Under the pieces are notes generated by a model. That model saw nothing but the letters and a program-made list of their open reading frames with translations. It made no database searches and was not told where the DNA came from. Source: Bromus sterilis (lineage: Eukaryota > Streptophyta > Magnoliopsida > Poales > Poaceae). From it: DNA of 64,000 nucleotides. This document shows positions 10,978-22,900 of this stretch, piece by piece. Position 1 is the stretch's first letter. Each line of letters opens with the position of its first letter. Where the stretch lies: contig OX465598.1 in the NCBI GenBank assembly GCA_950022295.1, positions 97,006,001-97,070,000 on the forward strand, in the 5' to 3' direction. The position numbers and the translations under genes are program-made.

Positions 10978-13900
10978 TGTCGGGACCCGGGGTTAGCGTA
11001 TGCAAGCCTCGCTACAACACAATCATATGGAGAGCCGAGAACCGTACCCACTTGTCTAAGCAGACAAGGCCAAGCACAGAACGTTCTCGGAAAGCATCGA
11101 ACGTGAGGGGCATCCCATCCAGGCCGGATGATCAACTAAAATGGGTCCTCATCGTCCGCACACAAGTCTAAATGATATGGGTGGTGAACTCCCATACTCA
11201 TAGACAAGTCGCCTCAACCATACTATCGATTGTATTATAACCCTTACATAGACTTACTCCAGCCCGGTCTAGGGCGGGCTCGATCATACATCAAAGTGTG
11301 CACGAGACAGAGTCTCGAACAATCGCATCGCGATGCCCCAAGCTGCGCACATCTAAGGGACACTTGGTGTATAAAAGACCGCCAGCCAGATCACAACTAA
11401 GGTCTCGAAAAGCCATACTAAGACATGCATGTTATAAACATACACGCAGCACACATGCCTTGTATGAACAGCAGGTATCATTGCAATTCTCTACAAAGTA
11501 TATATCTTTATTAATAACTCTTACAGAGTGCACACAGAGATCACAAGCATGTGATCCAACATTACAACAGACAAACGGAAGCAAAGTAGGTCTGAGTACA
11601 GACAAGTTTAACAAATGGCTTAGAGAAGCCTTATCTAAAAACAAGGCCTCCACGAGGGAACCAGTCGTCTGACTGGGACTATACTAGCTTGGTCTTGGTC
11701 TGAGTCTTCAATCTTCGAGCTTCGGTTAGAAGTCACCATCGGGGTCGGTGGGTTCATCTAAAACATAGATTAAGCAAACGTGAGTACAAATTCGTACTCA
11801 GCAAGACTTACATAGGAGCTATACTACTCATGCACATGTATCAAGGTAAAGGGAGGTGGGGTTTCACTTGCAGAAGTGCCAGCTTTCACTTGCCTAGTCC
11901 TGAACTACGAGTACCAGACTTGAGATAAGAAGCGTACACGAGTCCACTACATCTCTTCAACCAAAATACACCACTATGGTTACTTCGTCGACTTCCCCAC
12001 GAGAAGCACACCATAGCACTCACGCTTAACTTGCGAGTTTTAGAAGTATCCAGTTCAAGTTGTCTAATAATCGAGCACAGCTCTCCAAGCAGTCCTTAAC
12101 CGCGGACGCGGCTATTCGAATAGTTTTATTAACCCTGCAGGGGTGTACCGCTACACACACGTGTCATCAGTTACCGCCTTTTGTGTGTCACCGTTCAAGA
12201 GGTGACAGCGATGATGCCACCACAACACTTCGCCCACAACTCCGTTCTACTCCAGAGAGTCGCCTATCTGAGGGGGATCCGTATGGAAGTCCGGCCGAGG
12301 TTCCAGTACAGCCTCAAACGATGTGTGCAGGGTCCCAAGCCGGTCTTGAAAGGCCGTTCATCCACTTCGCAGACCGTTCCACAGCCCTACCAGAACTCCA
12401 AACTACTGCGACTCTTGGGGTTCGAACGGGGTGAGGTACTAGGATGAGAGGGGTCAGTGAGCCCAATGTGTGGTTGTACTCTTCTTCTTGGATCACCACA
12501 CAAGAACTCGGACTTAAGGCAGTGTTCAACGAGACAACCCACTGTGTACTCCTACACAGCCTCTCATCGTTCACCTTGTATTAGGGTAGATTCACCAACA
12601 CGTTTCACTTTCATCAACACCATGTTTATCATCCCGACTCACATCATAAGTAACCTCATTGTACCACTAATCATGCAAAAAGCGGTAACAGTTGCAGGGG
12701 CCACATGATATCAACCAACTCCTACATCTGCTAGGATTGTGGTTTGCTTACTACTGTGACAAGATGATAGGTCATGCAAAGGATATGGGTTCAACTATGC
12801 AATAGAAACGTTATCATGGTGATCATCCTAAATAATGCATAAGCGAGACATGAGAGGGAAGTGGGATTTTATCGACATGATCAATGGGGGTTTGCTTGCC
12901 TTGCTGACGAGGTTCAGTCACGGGGTCGTCAACGAAGGGGGAAGCCTCCTGCTCCGGTTCCACCGCTACTCGACAAACAACAAACAAGGAAGCAATATAA
13001 GTACAATGCACAAACACATGGTTGAAGGTTGAAACTTGATGTATATGTTTCTGATGTGTTTGGAAATTTCCATTTAAATGGAGTATATTGCATTTGAAAT
13101 GCAAAAACAAACTCCAATTTGAAATCAAACTTGATCGAGTTACATGTGACATTGTTTGATCATTTTGAATCATCTTCAAATGTGTATGATATGCCTCTGA
13201 AGTGTGGTTGAAATATAGTATAATTCCATGGTCCAAGTTGCAATATCATTTGATTTGAATTTGAATTAATTTCAAATAAATCAAATGACATATGCCACTG
13301 GTCCCATTTTAAAATCAACTCCAACATAGTTGAAAGTTGCATATTTGGAAAGATAATTTTCTCCTGATCATTTTTCATATATTATTTGCTATATTTGGAG
13401 TTAGGATGAATTAATTATGAATTTGCAAAGTTTGTCCTATTTTCTGGAATTTTTGGAATTTCTTTAAATCTTTTAATCTCTGGAAATCCTTTATTGCGTC
13501 ACTGCGGTGTCATGCTGGCATCAGGGGGGTTTGACCCGAGTCAAACTGACAAGGGGCCCCACTGGTCAGCCTCTGCGGTTTAATCCCGTGGTTAATTTAA
13601 TTAAGCAGAGGGATTAGGGGCTGGGGCCCCACCTGTCATAGAGAGGAGGGGGTTAGGAGAGTGATTAGGGCCTAAGTGCCCGGCGGTTAGCCGCCGGTGG
13701 CACGGGCACGGCGGCGCCTCACCGAAGCAACGCTCCAGGCCACCAGGGAGCTCACCAGGGACACCATCCGGAAGCCCTCACGCGTGCGCATCTAGCGGGC
13801 CACACCAGGGACCTTGGGGTGGCCGGAGAGCACGCCGGCGATGAGAGGCCGCGGCGGCAGAAGCACGGCGACATCGGGAAGGCGCTCTGGAGCAAGCCTT

Positions 13901-15039
13901 TTACCTTGGCTTGGCGCAAAAACTTGCTGGGGTGACCAGGAGTGCAGCAGGCTAGGCGGTTGGGGTGGTGGTGCACGGGAACAAGGGCGACGTCGATCAT
14001 GGTGACGCCATGCCCCTGCTCTCATGGCGGAACCGGCTAAGGCTACAGAGGAGGTGCGGGACCAAGGGGGAAACATTCAGGAGCTCACCCCGATTCTAGA
14101 AGTAGCAGAGGCAAGCTCGGGGAGGTCCTGTGGCGGAGGAATTCGGCGACGAACTCCGGCGGTCGTAGAGGAAGAAGAACTTGCGATTTGCGGGCTCCCA
14201 TGGCTCCGGCCTCCTGATTTCTTGCGGGGTGGCGAAGTCGAAGGCGTTGGTTGCAAGGGACACCTCGGCTTGTCTCCTCGTCGGCGTTGGCCACGCCGGG
14301 GTGCGACGGTGAGCTGCGGCGACGCACGGGTCCTCGAGTGAACGCACGAGAGAGAGAGAGAAGGAGGTTCTAGAGGGGGGGGGGAAGGAACGGGGGCGTC
14401 GTGGGAAGCTCCGTGGCGCGCTTAGGAGGAGGGGGAGGCTCTGGAAGCCGCGAGGCATCGCGGTGGCGTCGTCGGTGGCGTCGGTGGCCTTCCACCGAGC
14501 ACCTTAGGGGCGCGGGGAGGTAGAAGACAAGGGAGGAGTCCAGCGGGCTGGACTGGGCCAAGGAAGTTGGGCCTCGCCCAGGCGCCAGGTAGGTCTGCTG
14601 TTTTCTCTTCTTTTTATTTCTCTGTCTTTTGTTTGCTCCAATAAATAAAAATACCAGAGCATTTTATAAAATCCTCAAAACTTTTATGTGACCTTACATG
14701 ATATAACACTAGCCACTCACAAGTTTTGGGAAATTTTGAAATTCAAATAATTTGAATTTCAATTCAAATAGGGTTTTATTTAATTTCCAAAGCCACAGTT
14801 TGAATATTAGAAAATTCCATGAGCATGGGATTGCTCCCAAACCATTTTTAAAATGATCAGCACCATTTATAGGAATTTTCCAAACATTCAAATGATTTTT
14901 GGAAAAAGATTTTTATCTGGCCATTTGATTTAATTTCTCAGGGATTTTCTTTTCCCCATTTTTGATTTTCTTTTTGAAAATTTTGCATGATGCAAAGTAG
15001 CACTTGATCCTAGCACATACCTAACTTGGGGTTGTGACA
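10978..15039 (-). repeat. 3' LTR of element C
   Basis: It starts TGTCGGGACCCGGGG and ends TTGTGACA in plus orientation. Compared with 19950-24001 it lacks a short block near 11261 (between CCCG and GTCTAGGG) and keeps a 22-bp block near 11870 that the other copy has lost between TTTCACTTG-like direct repeats. The 13.0-13.4 kb part is A+T-rich and the 13.6-14.6 kb part is G+C-rich. Open frames in the G+C-rich part are not supported as genes. Confidence 0.92.
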
Positions 15040-17758
15040 ACTCGCCCCCACTCAAAGGAATCTCGTCCCGAGATTCAGAAGTCTGTGGGAGGAATGAGGG
15101 GTACTCGGCACGGAGACGGTCTTCTCTTTCCCACGTGGCTTCTTTCTCAGAGTGGTGTGACCACTGAACTTTCAGAAACTGGATCTTCTTTCGGCGAGTG
15201 ACACGCTCTGTTGAATCAAGAATATGAACAGGGTATTCTCGATAATAAAGGTCATCTTGTAGATCAAGCGTTTCATGGTCGACTTCGCGGATGGGGTCCT
15301 TGAAGCAACGCCTGAGTTGGGACACATGGAATACATCATGTACTCGGGAGAGGTGCGGAGGTAGTTCAAGTTGGTAGGCAACTTCTCCACGTTTAGCAAT
15401 AATGCGGAAAGGTCCGATGTAACGTGGGGCCAATTTGCCTTTGATACCGAAACGTTGGGTTCCCTTCAGAGGAGTAACCCGAAGGTAAGCCTTCTCATCC
15501 AGATTGTAGCTCTCTTGCCTATGATGACGATCATAGTAGCTTTTCTGACGAGACTGGGCTGCTTTCAATTGATCACGAACAATGCGAACTTGCTCTTCTG
15601 CTTCCTTGATCATGTCCGGTCCAAAGAATTGTCTTTCACCGGTTTCTGACCAGTTTAAAGGTGTTCGACATCGTCGTCCATAAAGGAGTTCAAAAGGAGC
15701 CATGTTCAGACTAGATTGAAAACTATTGTTATAAGCAAATTCGGCAAATGGAAGAGACTTCTCCCAATTCTTTCCGAATGAGATAACACAAGCTCTGAGC
15801 ATGTCTTCAAGAATTTGGTTAACCCTTTCGACTTGACCGCTAGACTGAGGATGAAAAGCTGTACTAAAGGAGAGATGAGTTCCCATAGCATTCTGAAAGC
15901 TTCCCCAAAATCTAGAGGTGAAAAGGCTACCGCGATCAGAATTGATTTCCAAAGGAACACCATGAAGTGACACAATTCTAGAGATGTACAAGTCCGCTAA
16001 CTGGCTAGATGTTATAGACTCGCGAACCGGAAGGAAGTGAGCAACTTTGGAAAGCCTATCTATGACAACGAAGATGGCATTGTTTCCTTTCTGGGTTCTT
16101 CGAAAGCCGGTGATGAAGTCCATACCGACTTTGTCCCATTTCCACTCTGGAATAGGCAAAGGTTGAAGTGTACCAGCAGGTCTTTGATGTTCTGCCTTAA
16201 TGCGACGACAAGCATCACATTCGGCAACAAATTGAGCAATGTCTCTCTTCATCCTAGTCCACCAAAATCTCTGGCGTAGATCTCGGTACATTTTTGTGCT
16301 ACCGGGATGAATCGAGAGGGGTGTGTCATGGGCTTCTTTGAGGATGAGTTGCCTTAGTTCCCTATTCTTAGGTACTACCAAACGATTTCCAAAGAATACC
16401 GTTCCTTTACTATCTGTGGAGAAACATTTAGCAACTCCGCTAGAAATGTTCTCCTTGATCCGGCGTACACCTCGTGCACGTCTTTGGGCAACTATGATTT
16501 GATCCTCAAGGTTTGGTTTCGCCACCAAGTTGAAAAGAGATCCACGAGGAACAATCTCGAGATTAATCTTTCGAAATTCCTCATGAAGAAGTGGTTGATA
16601 CTGTTGTAACATGAGGTTGTTACAATACGACTTACGACTTAGTGCATCAGCCATGACATTGGCTTTGCCTGGGGTGTAAGAAATTACTACGTCGTAATCT
16701 TTTATCAACTCAATCCAGCGTCTTTTCCTGAGATTAAGATCTGGCTGGGTGAAAATGTATTTGAGGCTTTGGTGGTCGGAATAAATCTCGCAACGGTTAC
16801 CAAGGAGGTAATGTCGCCAAGTTGTTAGGGCATGAACTACGGCAGCGAGTTCAAGATCATGGGTAGGATAGTTCTCTTCATGTGGCCGCAACTGGCGTGA
16901 AGCATAAGCTACCACATGTCGATCTTGTAGAAGTATGCATCCTAACCCTTGCCGTGAGGCGTCACAATAGATCTCGAAATTCTTTTTGGTGTCTGGAGGT
17001 GCAAGTACGGTTGCAGAAGTCAATCTTCTTTTTAGCTCTTGAAAGCTTTCCTCGCACTTGGGAGTCCATAAGAATTTCTTATCTTTCTTGAGGAGTTCAG
17101 TAAGAGGCTTTGCAACTTTAGAAAAGTTCTCGACGAAGCGACGGCAATAGCTGGCTAGGCCAAGAAAACTTCTAACTTGCTTAACCGATTCAGGTGGAGT
17201 CCAGTCAAGGACGGCCTGAACTCTCTCGGGATTCACAGCAATGCCTTTTGCAGAAATCACGTGGCCTAAGTAGGTCACTTCTGGTAGCCAGAATTCACAC
17301 TTGGAGAATTTAGCGTACAGGCGATGCTCTCTAAGTTTCATGAATACCAGCCTTAAGTGTTCGGCATGATCTTCTTCGTTCTTCGAGTAGATGAGAATAT
17401 CATCAAGATAAACCACAACAAATTTATCTAGGTACTCCATGAAGATCGAATTCATCAAGCGTGAGAATGTGGCGGGGGCATTGGTTAAACCAAAGGACAT
17501 GACGGTGTACTCGTAAAGACCATAACGAGTAGTAAAAGCCGTTTTTGGAATGTCCTCGTTTCGGATTTTGATTTGATGATAACCTAATCTCAAATCCATC
17601 TTGGAGAAGACGGAGGATCCTGCAAGTTGATCATAAAGATCATTGATCCTGGGCAGTGGGTACTTGTTCTTTATCGTCGCTAAATTTAGCGGCGATAGTC
17701 TACGCACATCCTTTCTGTTCCATCTTTCTTCGTTACGAACAGAACGGGGCAACCCCAT
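14930..17758 (-). CDS. pol: Element C pol: reverse transcriptase, RNase H, integrase and chromodomain
   Basis: A 942-codon frame covers most of pol, for copying the element's RNA into DNA and inserting it. Reverse transcriptase comes first with KYPLPRIND, FSKMDLRLGYHQI, the catalytic YLDDILIYS box and FSKCEFW. RNase H follows, with EIYCDAS, the DLELAAVVHAL helix and a DALSR end. Integrase has an HHCC zinc region (H in SIHPG, CDACRR) and the DDE residues in MDFITG, NSDRGS and SSGQVERVNQ. The GKLAPRYIGPF module and a chromodomain-like end (ATWEREDRLRAEYPSF) close the protein. The first roughly 20 residues precede the true junction: the upstream gag-protease frame overlaps to 17686, so a frameshift near 17690-17710 separates them. 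The stop lies 110 bp inside the LTR. Confidence 0.92.
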   Translation of the reverse strand: MGLPRSVRNEERWNRKDVRRLSPLNLATIKNKYPLPRINDLYDQLAGSSVFSKMDLRLGYHQIKIRNEDIPKTAFTTRYGLYEYTVMSFGLTNAPATFSRLMNSIFMEYLDKFVVVYLDDILIYSKNEEDHAEHLRLVFMKLREHRLYAKFSKCEFWLPEVTYLGHVISAKGIAVNPERVQAVLDWTPPESVKQVRSFLGLASYCRRFVENFSKVAKPLTELLKKDKKFLWTPKCEESFQELKRRLTSATVLAPPDTKKNFEIYCDASRQGLGCILLQDRHVVAYASRQLRPHEENYPTHDLELAAVVHALTTWRHYLLGNRCEIYSDHQSLKYIFTQPDLNLRKRRWIELIKDYDVVISYTPGKANVMADALSRKSYCNNLMLQQYQPLLHEEFRKINLEIVPRGSLFNLVAKPNLEDQIIVAQRRARGVRRIKENISSGVAKCFSTDSKGTVFFGNRLVVPKNRELRQLILKEAHDTPLSIHPGSTKMYRDLRQRFWWTRMKRDIAQFVAECDACRRIKAEHQRPAGTLQPLPIPEWKWDKVGMDFITGFRRTQKGNNAIFVVIDRLSKVAHFLPVRESITSSQLADLYISRIVSLHGVPLEINSDRGSLFTSRFWGSFQNAMGTHLSFSTAFHPQSSGQVERVNQILEDMLRACVISFGKNWEKSLPFAEFAYNNSFQSSLNMAPFELLYGRRCRTPLNWSETGERQFFGPDMIKEAEEQVRIVRDQLKAAQSRQKSYYDRHHRQESYNLDEKAYLRVTPLKGTQRFGIKGKLAPRYIGPFRIIAKRGEVAYQLELPPHLSRVHDVFHVSQLRRCFKDPIREVDHETLDLQDDLYYREYPVHILDSTERVTRRKKIQFLKVQWSHHSEKEATWEREDRLRAEYPSFLPQTSESRDEIPLSGGELSQPQVRYVLGSSATLHHAKFSKRKSKMGKRKSLRN
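15040..15054 (-). other. Polypurine tract of element C
   Basis: The minus strand reads GAGTGGGGGCGAG directly before the LTR edge. The pol reading frame runs straight across it. Confidence 0.8.
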
Positions 17759-19020
17759 GGCGATGAGCTAGGGCGGATGAAGCCTTTCTCCAACAAAGCT
17801 TCCAGTTGGGTTTTAAGCTCAGCTAACTCACGTGGGGCCATTTTGTATGGGCGTCTAGAAATGGGTGCGGTTCCTGGGGCAAGATCTACTATGAATTCTA
17901 CACATCTGTCGGGTGGCATTCCCGGCAGCTCTTCAGGAAAGACATCCGGGAAGTCACGAACCACCGGAACATCTTCAAGGTCGGGAAGGGGAAGCACATT
18001 CAAAGATTGTACTTGGTTTCTTGTTCTGGGTGAGGTGTAATCTATTGTCTGGCCTGAAGGGTGTGTAAGTCTAACTGACTTGGCTTTACAATCAAGAAAA
18101 GCATGTTGTCTTGATAACGAATCCATACCAAGGATGACATCAATGTCTGAAGACTTGAGGGCTATGAGTGAAGCAAGGAATACTAAACCCTCAATTGCAA
18201 TTCGATTACCATGGCTTACTCTATTAGTTTGCCATTTGGAACCAGGAGTTTGAATGATCATAGGGGTGAACATTTCTTCAAAGGATACATCATGTCGAAG
18301 TGCATAACTTTCCGACATGAATGAGTGAGATGCTCCTGGATCGAAAAGGACAGAAGTGGGAACAAAATTGACTGGGAGCGTACCAAGAATGACGTCAGAA
18401 GTACTATCAGTTTCCTCAACTGAGATTTGGTTCACACGTCCAAGAATTTCTGAGGTGGATGGCTTAGTGGTGGAAACCTTTGGGGTTGGTTTGGCATGAA
18501 CAGTGGGTTTTCCTTTGGCATGGGGTGGAGCATTTTGGTTGATGGGGCACTCACGAGAGTAGTGACCAGGCTGGCCACATCTAAAGCAGGCTCCAAAGAT
18601 AGTGCGGGGAGCTGGGTTGTTTGGTGGAGCTGGTGGACGAGGCGGCACAAGGGATGGCCTCGGTGGGTTGTTTTGGTGGATCAAACTGTTAGGAATCCAG
18701 ATCATACGCTTCTGAGGGCGTGAAATGGAAGAAGGGGCAAGCTCAAGAGCATGCTTGCGAGACTTCTCGAAAACTTCATTGCCATGCTCAGCTCTGAAGG
18801 ATCTGTTGACTAAATCCTCAAAGGTGGCAAATTCGATGAGGTTGAGATCATGACGAAGGATGGGGCTAAGTCCCTTACGGAACCTTGCCTGCTTTCTGGC
18901 ATCGGTTGTGATCTCATCTTGGGCATACCGAGCAAGACGGTTGAATTCCCTCACATACGCATGAATGGACATTTCTCCTTGATTCAGATTGCAGAACTCT
19001 TCCTTCTTGCGCTCCATCAA
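17686..19020 (-). CDS. gag-pro: Element C gag (C-terminal part), zinc knuckle, protease and start of RT
   Basis: This 444-codon frame continues gag in the same frame after a stop at 19063-19065. It holds the second half of the retrotransposon gag domain (EFNRLARYAQDE), a proline-rich linker, a CCHC knuckle (CFRCGQPGHYSREC) and an aspartic protease. It ends in the RT fingers with FPEELPGMPPDR and the KKDGTERMCVDYRR box, where a frameshift leads into the pol frame. The protease active site reads FDPGASHSF. Related elements usually have D-S-G or D-T-G, so proline at this site probably impairs the enzyme. Gag packages the RNA and the protease cuts the polyprotein. Confidence 0.9.
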   Translation of the reverse strand: MMERKKEEFCNLNQGEMSIHAYVREFNRLARYAQDEITTDARKQARFRKGLSPILRHDLNLIEFATFEDLVNRSFRAEHGNEVFEKSRKHALELAPSSISRPQKRMIWIPNSLIHQNNPPRPSLVPPRPPAPPNNPAPRTIFGACFRCGQPGHYSRECPINQNAPPHAKGKPTVHAKPTPKVSTTKPSTSEILGRVNQISVEETDSTSDVILGTLPVNFVPTSVLFDPGASHSFMSESYALRHDVSFEEMFTPMIIQTPGSKWQTNRVSHGNRIAIEGLVFLASLIALKSSDIDVILGMDSLSRQHAFLDCKAKSVRLTHPSGQTIDYTSPRTRNQVQSLNVLPLPDLEDVPVVRDFPDVFPEELPGMPPDRCVEFIVDLAPGTAPISRRPYKMAPRELAELKTQLEALLEKGFIRPSSSPWGCPVLFVTKKDGTERMCVDYRR

Positions 19021-19062
19021 CTCATCCAGAATGTGGTACCCTCGAAAGGCAACACAGAACTC

Positions 19063-19476
19063 CTACCAAGTCACTACGTGACCATCTGGCTGCATTGCAA
19101 CATAGTTCTCCCACCATTGAAGAGCAGCACCTTCCAGGAAGTATACCGCAAAAATAACCCGGTCATCGGGAGCAACACGTGCAGTATCAAGCTTACGCTC
19201 GATGGAACGGAGCCAATCATCAGCTTCAAGGGGCTCAGAAGAACATCGAAATACCGGTGGCTTGAGGAGGATGAACTCCTGAATGCGGACCACCACATTA
19301 CGATGGTGGGCGGTATTCTGCTCGATGAGCTCCAGAAGGCGTGTTTGATCACGTCTATTCCGTTCGGCTTCCATCATGATTTCCGCCGTAGAAGGCGGGG
19401 TTGGAGGTTCATCATCATTTCGATTCCGATCACGGTCTCGATTCCGAAGAACAGCACTACGATTTCCACCTGACAT
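19063..19476 (-). CDS. gag: Element C gag N-terminal part (interrupted by an in-frame stop)
   Basis: It begins MSGGNRSAVLRN, a charged and disordered leader, followed by the gag core with PPVFRCSSEPLEADDWLRSI and FLEGAALQWWENY, both typical of plant Gypsy gag. A TAG at 19063-19065 ends the frame, but the next frame resumes in the same register immediately downstream, so this is a single stop mutation in an otherwise continuous gag. The first ATG lies about 460 bp from the primer site, with no extra leader ORF of the kind seen in A and B. Confidence 0.88.
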   Translation of the reverse strand: MSGGNRSAVLRNRDRDRNRNDDEPPTPPSTAEIMMEAERNRRDQTRLLELIEQNTAHHRNVVVRIQEFILLKPPVFRCSSEPLEADDWLRSIERKLDTARVAPDDRVIFAVYFLEGAALQWWENYVAMQPDGHVVTW

Positions 19477-19933
19477 CCTGTGTGATAAAAATCAACAATC
19501 AGAACAGGTTGTACGATGGATTCAAGGATAAAAGGATATGATGAAGGCGGAAAGGATTATAATGCAAAGGCAATGATTCAAAGAGACACGGAATAAATCC
19601 GGCAGCATAACGGCTACATTGGGATGGAAAATGAAACAACCTCGAAGAAATTTGGACAGAACTTCTTCAAGGAACTCAAAACACGGAGACTCTAGACAAC
19701 CACAACAATCCTACGGCTATAAGGAGGCAATCAACGAGATGTTCTAATCAGACATAGATGAGCCTAGTCCTATCATCCCGTAGAAAAGATAAGGTTGACA
19801 CCAGAACTCAGATCGATGAGGGTAAGGAGAAAAAGAAGCCTTACGTTGTTCCCTTATATACCCAGAGTAACTATATAACTATAGAATGCTAGACTCGACT
19901 TTGGCCAAGGCTGATAATCCTACAGTCAGTCCT
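19477..19933 (-). other. Untranslated leader of element C
   Basis: This is short noncoding sequence between primer site and gag ATG. Unlike A and B, it has neither the GACGGCC repeat array nor a leader ORF. Confidence 0.6.
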
Positions 19934-19945
19934 GCTCTGATACCA
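19934..19945 (-). other. Primer-binding site of element C (initiator tRNA-Met)
   Basis: GCTCTGATACCA on the plus strand gives TGGTATCAGAGC on the coding strand, 4 bp from the LTR edge at 19950. Confidence 0.92.
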
Positions 19946-19949
19946 AGTC

Positions 19950-22900
19950 TGTCGGGACCCGGGGTTAGCGTATGCAAGCCTCGGTACAACACAATCATAT
20001 GGAGAGCCGAGAACCGTACCCACTTGTCTAAGCAGACAAGGCCAAGCACAGAACGTTCTCGGAAAGCATCGAACGTGAGGGGCATCCCATCCAGGCCGGA
20101 TGATCAACTAATATGGGTCCTTATCGTCCGCACACAAGTCTAAATGATATGGGTGGTGAACTCCCATACTCATAGACAAGTCGCCTCAACCATACTATCG
20201 ATTGTATTATAACCCTTACATAGACTTACTCCAGCCCGATCACTTAGTCGGGGTCTAGGGCGGGCTCGATCATACATCAAAGTGTGCACGAGATAGAGTC
20301 TCGAACAATCGCATCGCGATGCCCCATGCTGCGCACATCTAAGGGCCACTTGGTGTATAAAAGACCGCCAACCAGATCACAACTAAGGTCTCGAAAACCC
20401 ATACTAAGACATGCATGTTATAAACATACACGCAGCACACATGCCTTGTATGAACAGCAGGTATCATTGCAATTCTCTACAAAGTATATATCTTTATTAA
20501 TAACACATACAGAGTGCACACAGAGATCACAAGCATGTGATCCAACATTACAACAGACAAACGGAAGCAAAGTAGGTCTGAGTACAGACAAGTTTAACAA
20601 ATGGCTTAGAGAAGCCTTATCTAAAAACAAGCCCTCCACGAGGGAACCAGTCGTCTGACTGGGACTATACTAGCTTGGTCTTGGTCTGAGTCTTCAATCT
20701 TCGAGCTTCGGTTAGAAGTCACCATCGGGGTCGGTGGGTTCATCTAAAACATAGATTAAGAAAACGTGAGTACAAAATCGTACTCAGCAAGACTTACATA
20801 GGAGCTATACTACTCATGCACATGTATCAAGGTAAAGGGAGGTGGGGTTTAACTTGGCTAGTCCTGAACTACGAGTACCATACTTGAGATAAGAAGCGTA
20901 CACGAGTCCACTACATCTCTTCAACCAAAATACACCACTATGGTTACTTCCTCGACTTCCCCACGAGAAGCACACCATAGCACTCACGCTTATCTTGCGA
21001 GTTTTAGAAGTATCCAGTTCAAGTTGTCTAATAATCGAGCACAGCTCTCCAAGCAGTCCTTAACCGCGGACGCGGCTATTCGAATAGTTTTATTAACCCT
21101 GCAGGGGTGTACCGCTACACACACGTGTCATCAGTTACCGCCTTTTGCATGTCACCGTTCAAGAGGTGACAACGATGATGCCACCACAACACTTCGCCCA
21201 CAGCTCCGTTCTAGTCCAGAGAGTCGCCTATCTGAGGGGGATCCGTATGGAAGTCCGGCCGAGGTTCCAGTACAGCTTCAAATGATGTGTGCAGGGTCCC
21301 AAGCCGGTCTTGAAAGGCCGTTCATCCACTTCGCAGACCGTGCCACAGCCCTACCAGATCTCCGAACTACTGCGACTCTTGGGGTTCGAACGGGGTGAGG
21401 TACTAGGATGAGAGGGGTCAGTGAGCCCAATGTGTGGTTGTACTCTTCTACTTGGATCACCACACAAGAACTCGGACTTAAGGCAGTGTTCAACGAGACA
21501 ACCCACTGTGTACTCCTACACAGCCTCTCATCGTTCACCTTGTATTAGGGTAGATTCACCAACACGTTTCACTTTCATCAACACCATGTTTATCATCCCG
21601 ACTCACATCATAAGTAACCTCATTGTACCACTAAGCATGCAAAAAGCGGTAACAGTTGCAGGGGCCACATGATATCAACCAACTCCTACATCTGCTAGGA
21701 TTGTGGTTTGCTTACTACTATGACAAGATGATAGGTCATGCAAAGGATATGGGTTCAACTATGCAATAGAAACGTTATCATGGTGATCATCCTAAATAAT
21801 GCATAAGCGAGACATGAGAGGGAAGTGGGATTTTATCGACATGATCAATGGGGGTTTGCTTGCCTTGCTGACGAGGTTCAGTCACGGGGTCGTCAACGAA
21901 GGGGGAAGCCTCCTGCTCCGGTTCCACCTCTACTCGACAAACAACAAACAAGGAAGCAATATAAGTACAATGCACAAACACATGGTTGAAGGTTGAAACT
22001 TGATGTATATGTTTCTGATGTGTTTGGAAATTTCCATTTAAATGGAGTATATTGCATTTGAAATGCAAAAACAAACTCCAATTTGAAATCAAACTTGATC
22101 GAGTTACATGTGACATTGTTTGATCATTTTGAATCATCTTAAAATGTGTATGATATGCCTCTGAAGTGTGGTTGAAATATAGTATAATTCCATGGTCCAA
22201 GTTGCAATATCATTTGATTTGAATTTGAATTAATTTCAAATAAATCAAATGACATATGCTACTGGTCCCATTTTAAAATCAACTCCAACATAGTTGAAAG
22301 TTTCATATTTGGAAAGATAATTTTCTCCTGATCATTTTTCATATATTATTTGCTATATTTGGAGTTAGGATGAATTAATTATGAATTTCCAAAGTTTGTC
22401 CTATTTTCTGGAATTTTTGGAATTTCTTTAAATCTTTTAATCTCTGGAAATCCTTTATTGCGTCACTGCGGTGTCATGCTGGCGTCAGGGGGGGTTTGAC
22501 CCGAGTCAAACTGACAAGGGGCCCCACTGGTCAGCCTCTGCGGTTTAATCCCGTGGTTAATTTAATTAAGAGAGGGATTAGGGGCTGGGGCCCCACCTGT
22601 CATAGAGAGGAGGGGGTTAGGAGAGTGATTAGGGCCTAAGTGCCCGGCGGTTAGCCGCCGGTTGCACGGGCACGGCGGCGCCTCACCGGAGCAACTCTCC
22701 AGGCCACCAGGGAGCTCACCAGGGACACCATCCGGAAGCCCTCACGCGTGCGCATCTAGCGGGCCACACCAGGGACCTTGGGGTGGCCGGAGAGCACGCC
22801 GGCGACGAGAGGCCGCGGCGGCAGAAGCACGGCGACGTCGGGAAGGCGCTCTGGAGCACGCCTTTGACCTTGGCTTGGCGCAAAAACTTGCTGGGGTGAC

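Noticed and set aside
11369..11377. TATA box (TATAAAAG) on the plus strand of the C LTR
   Set aside because: Element C is transcribed from the minus strand, and this motif lies in its distal U5 part.
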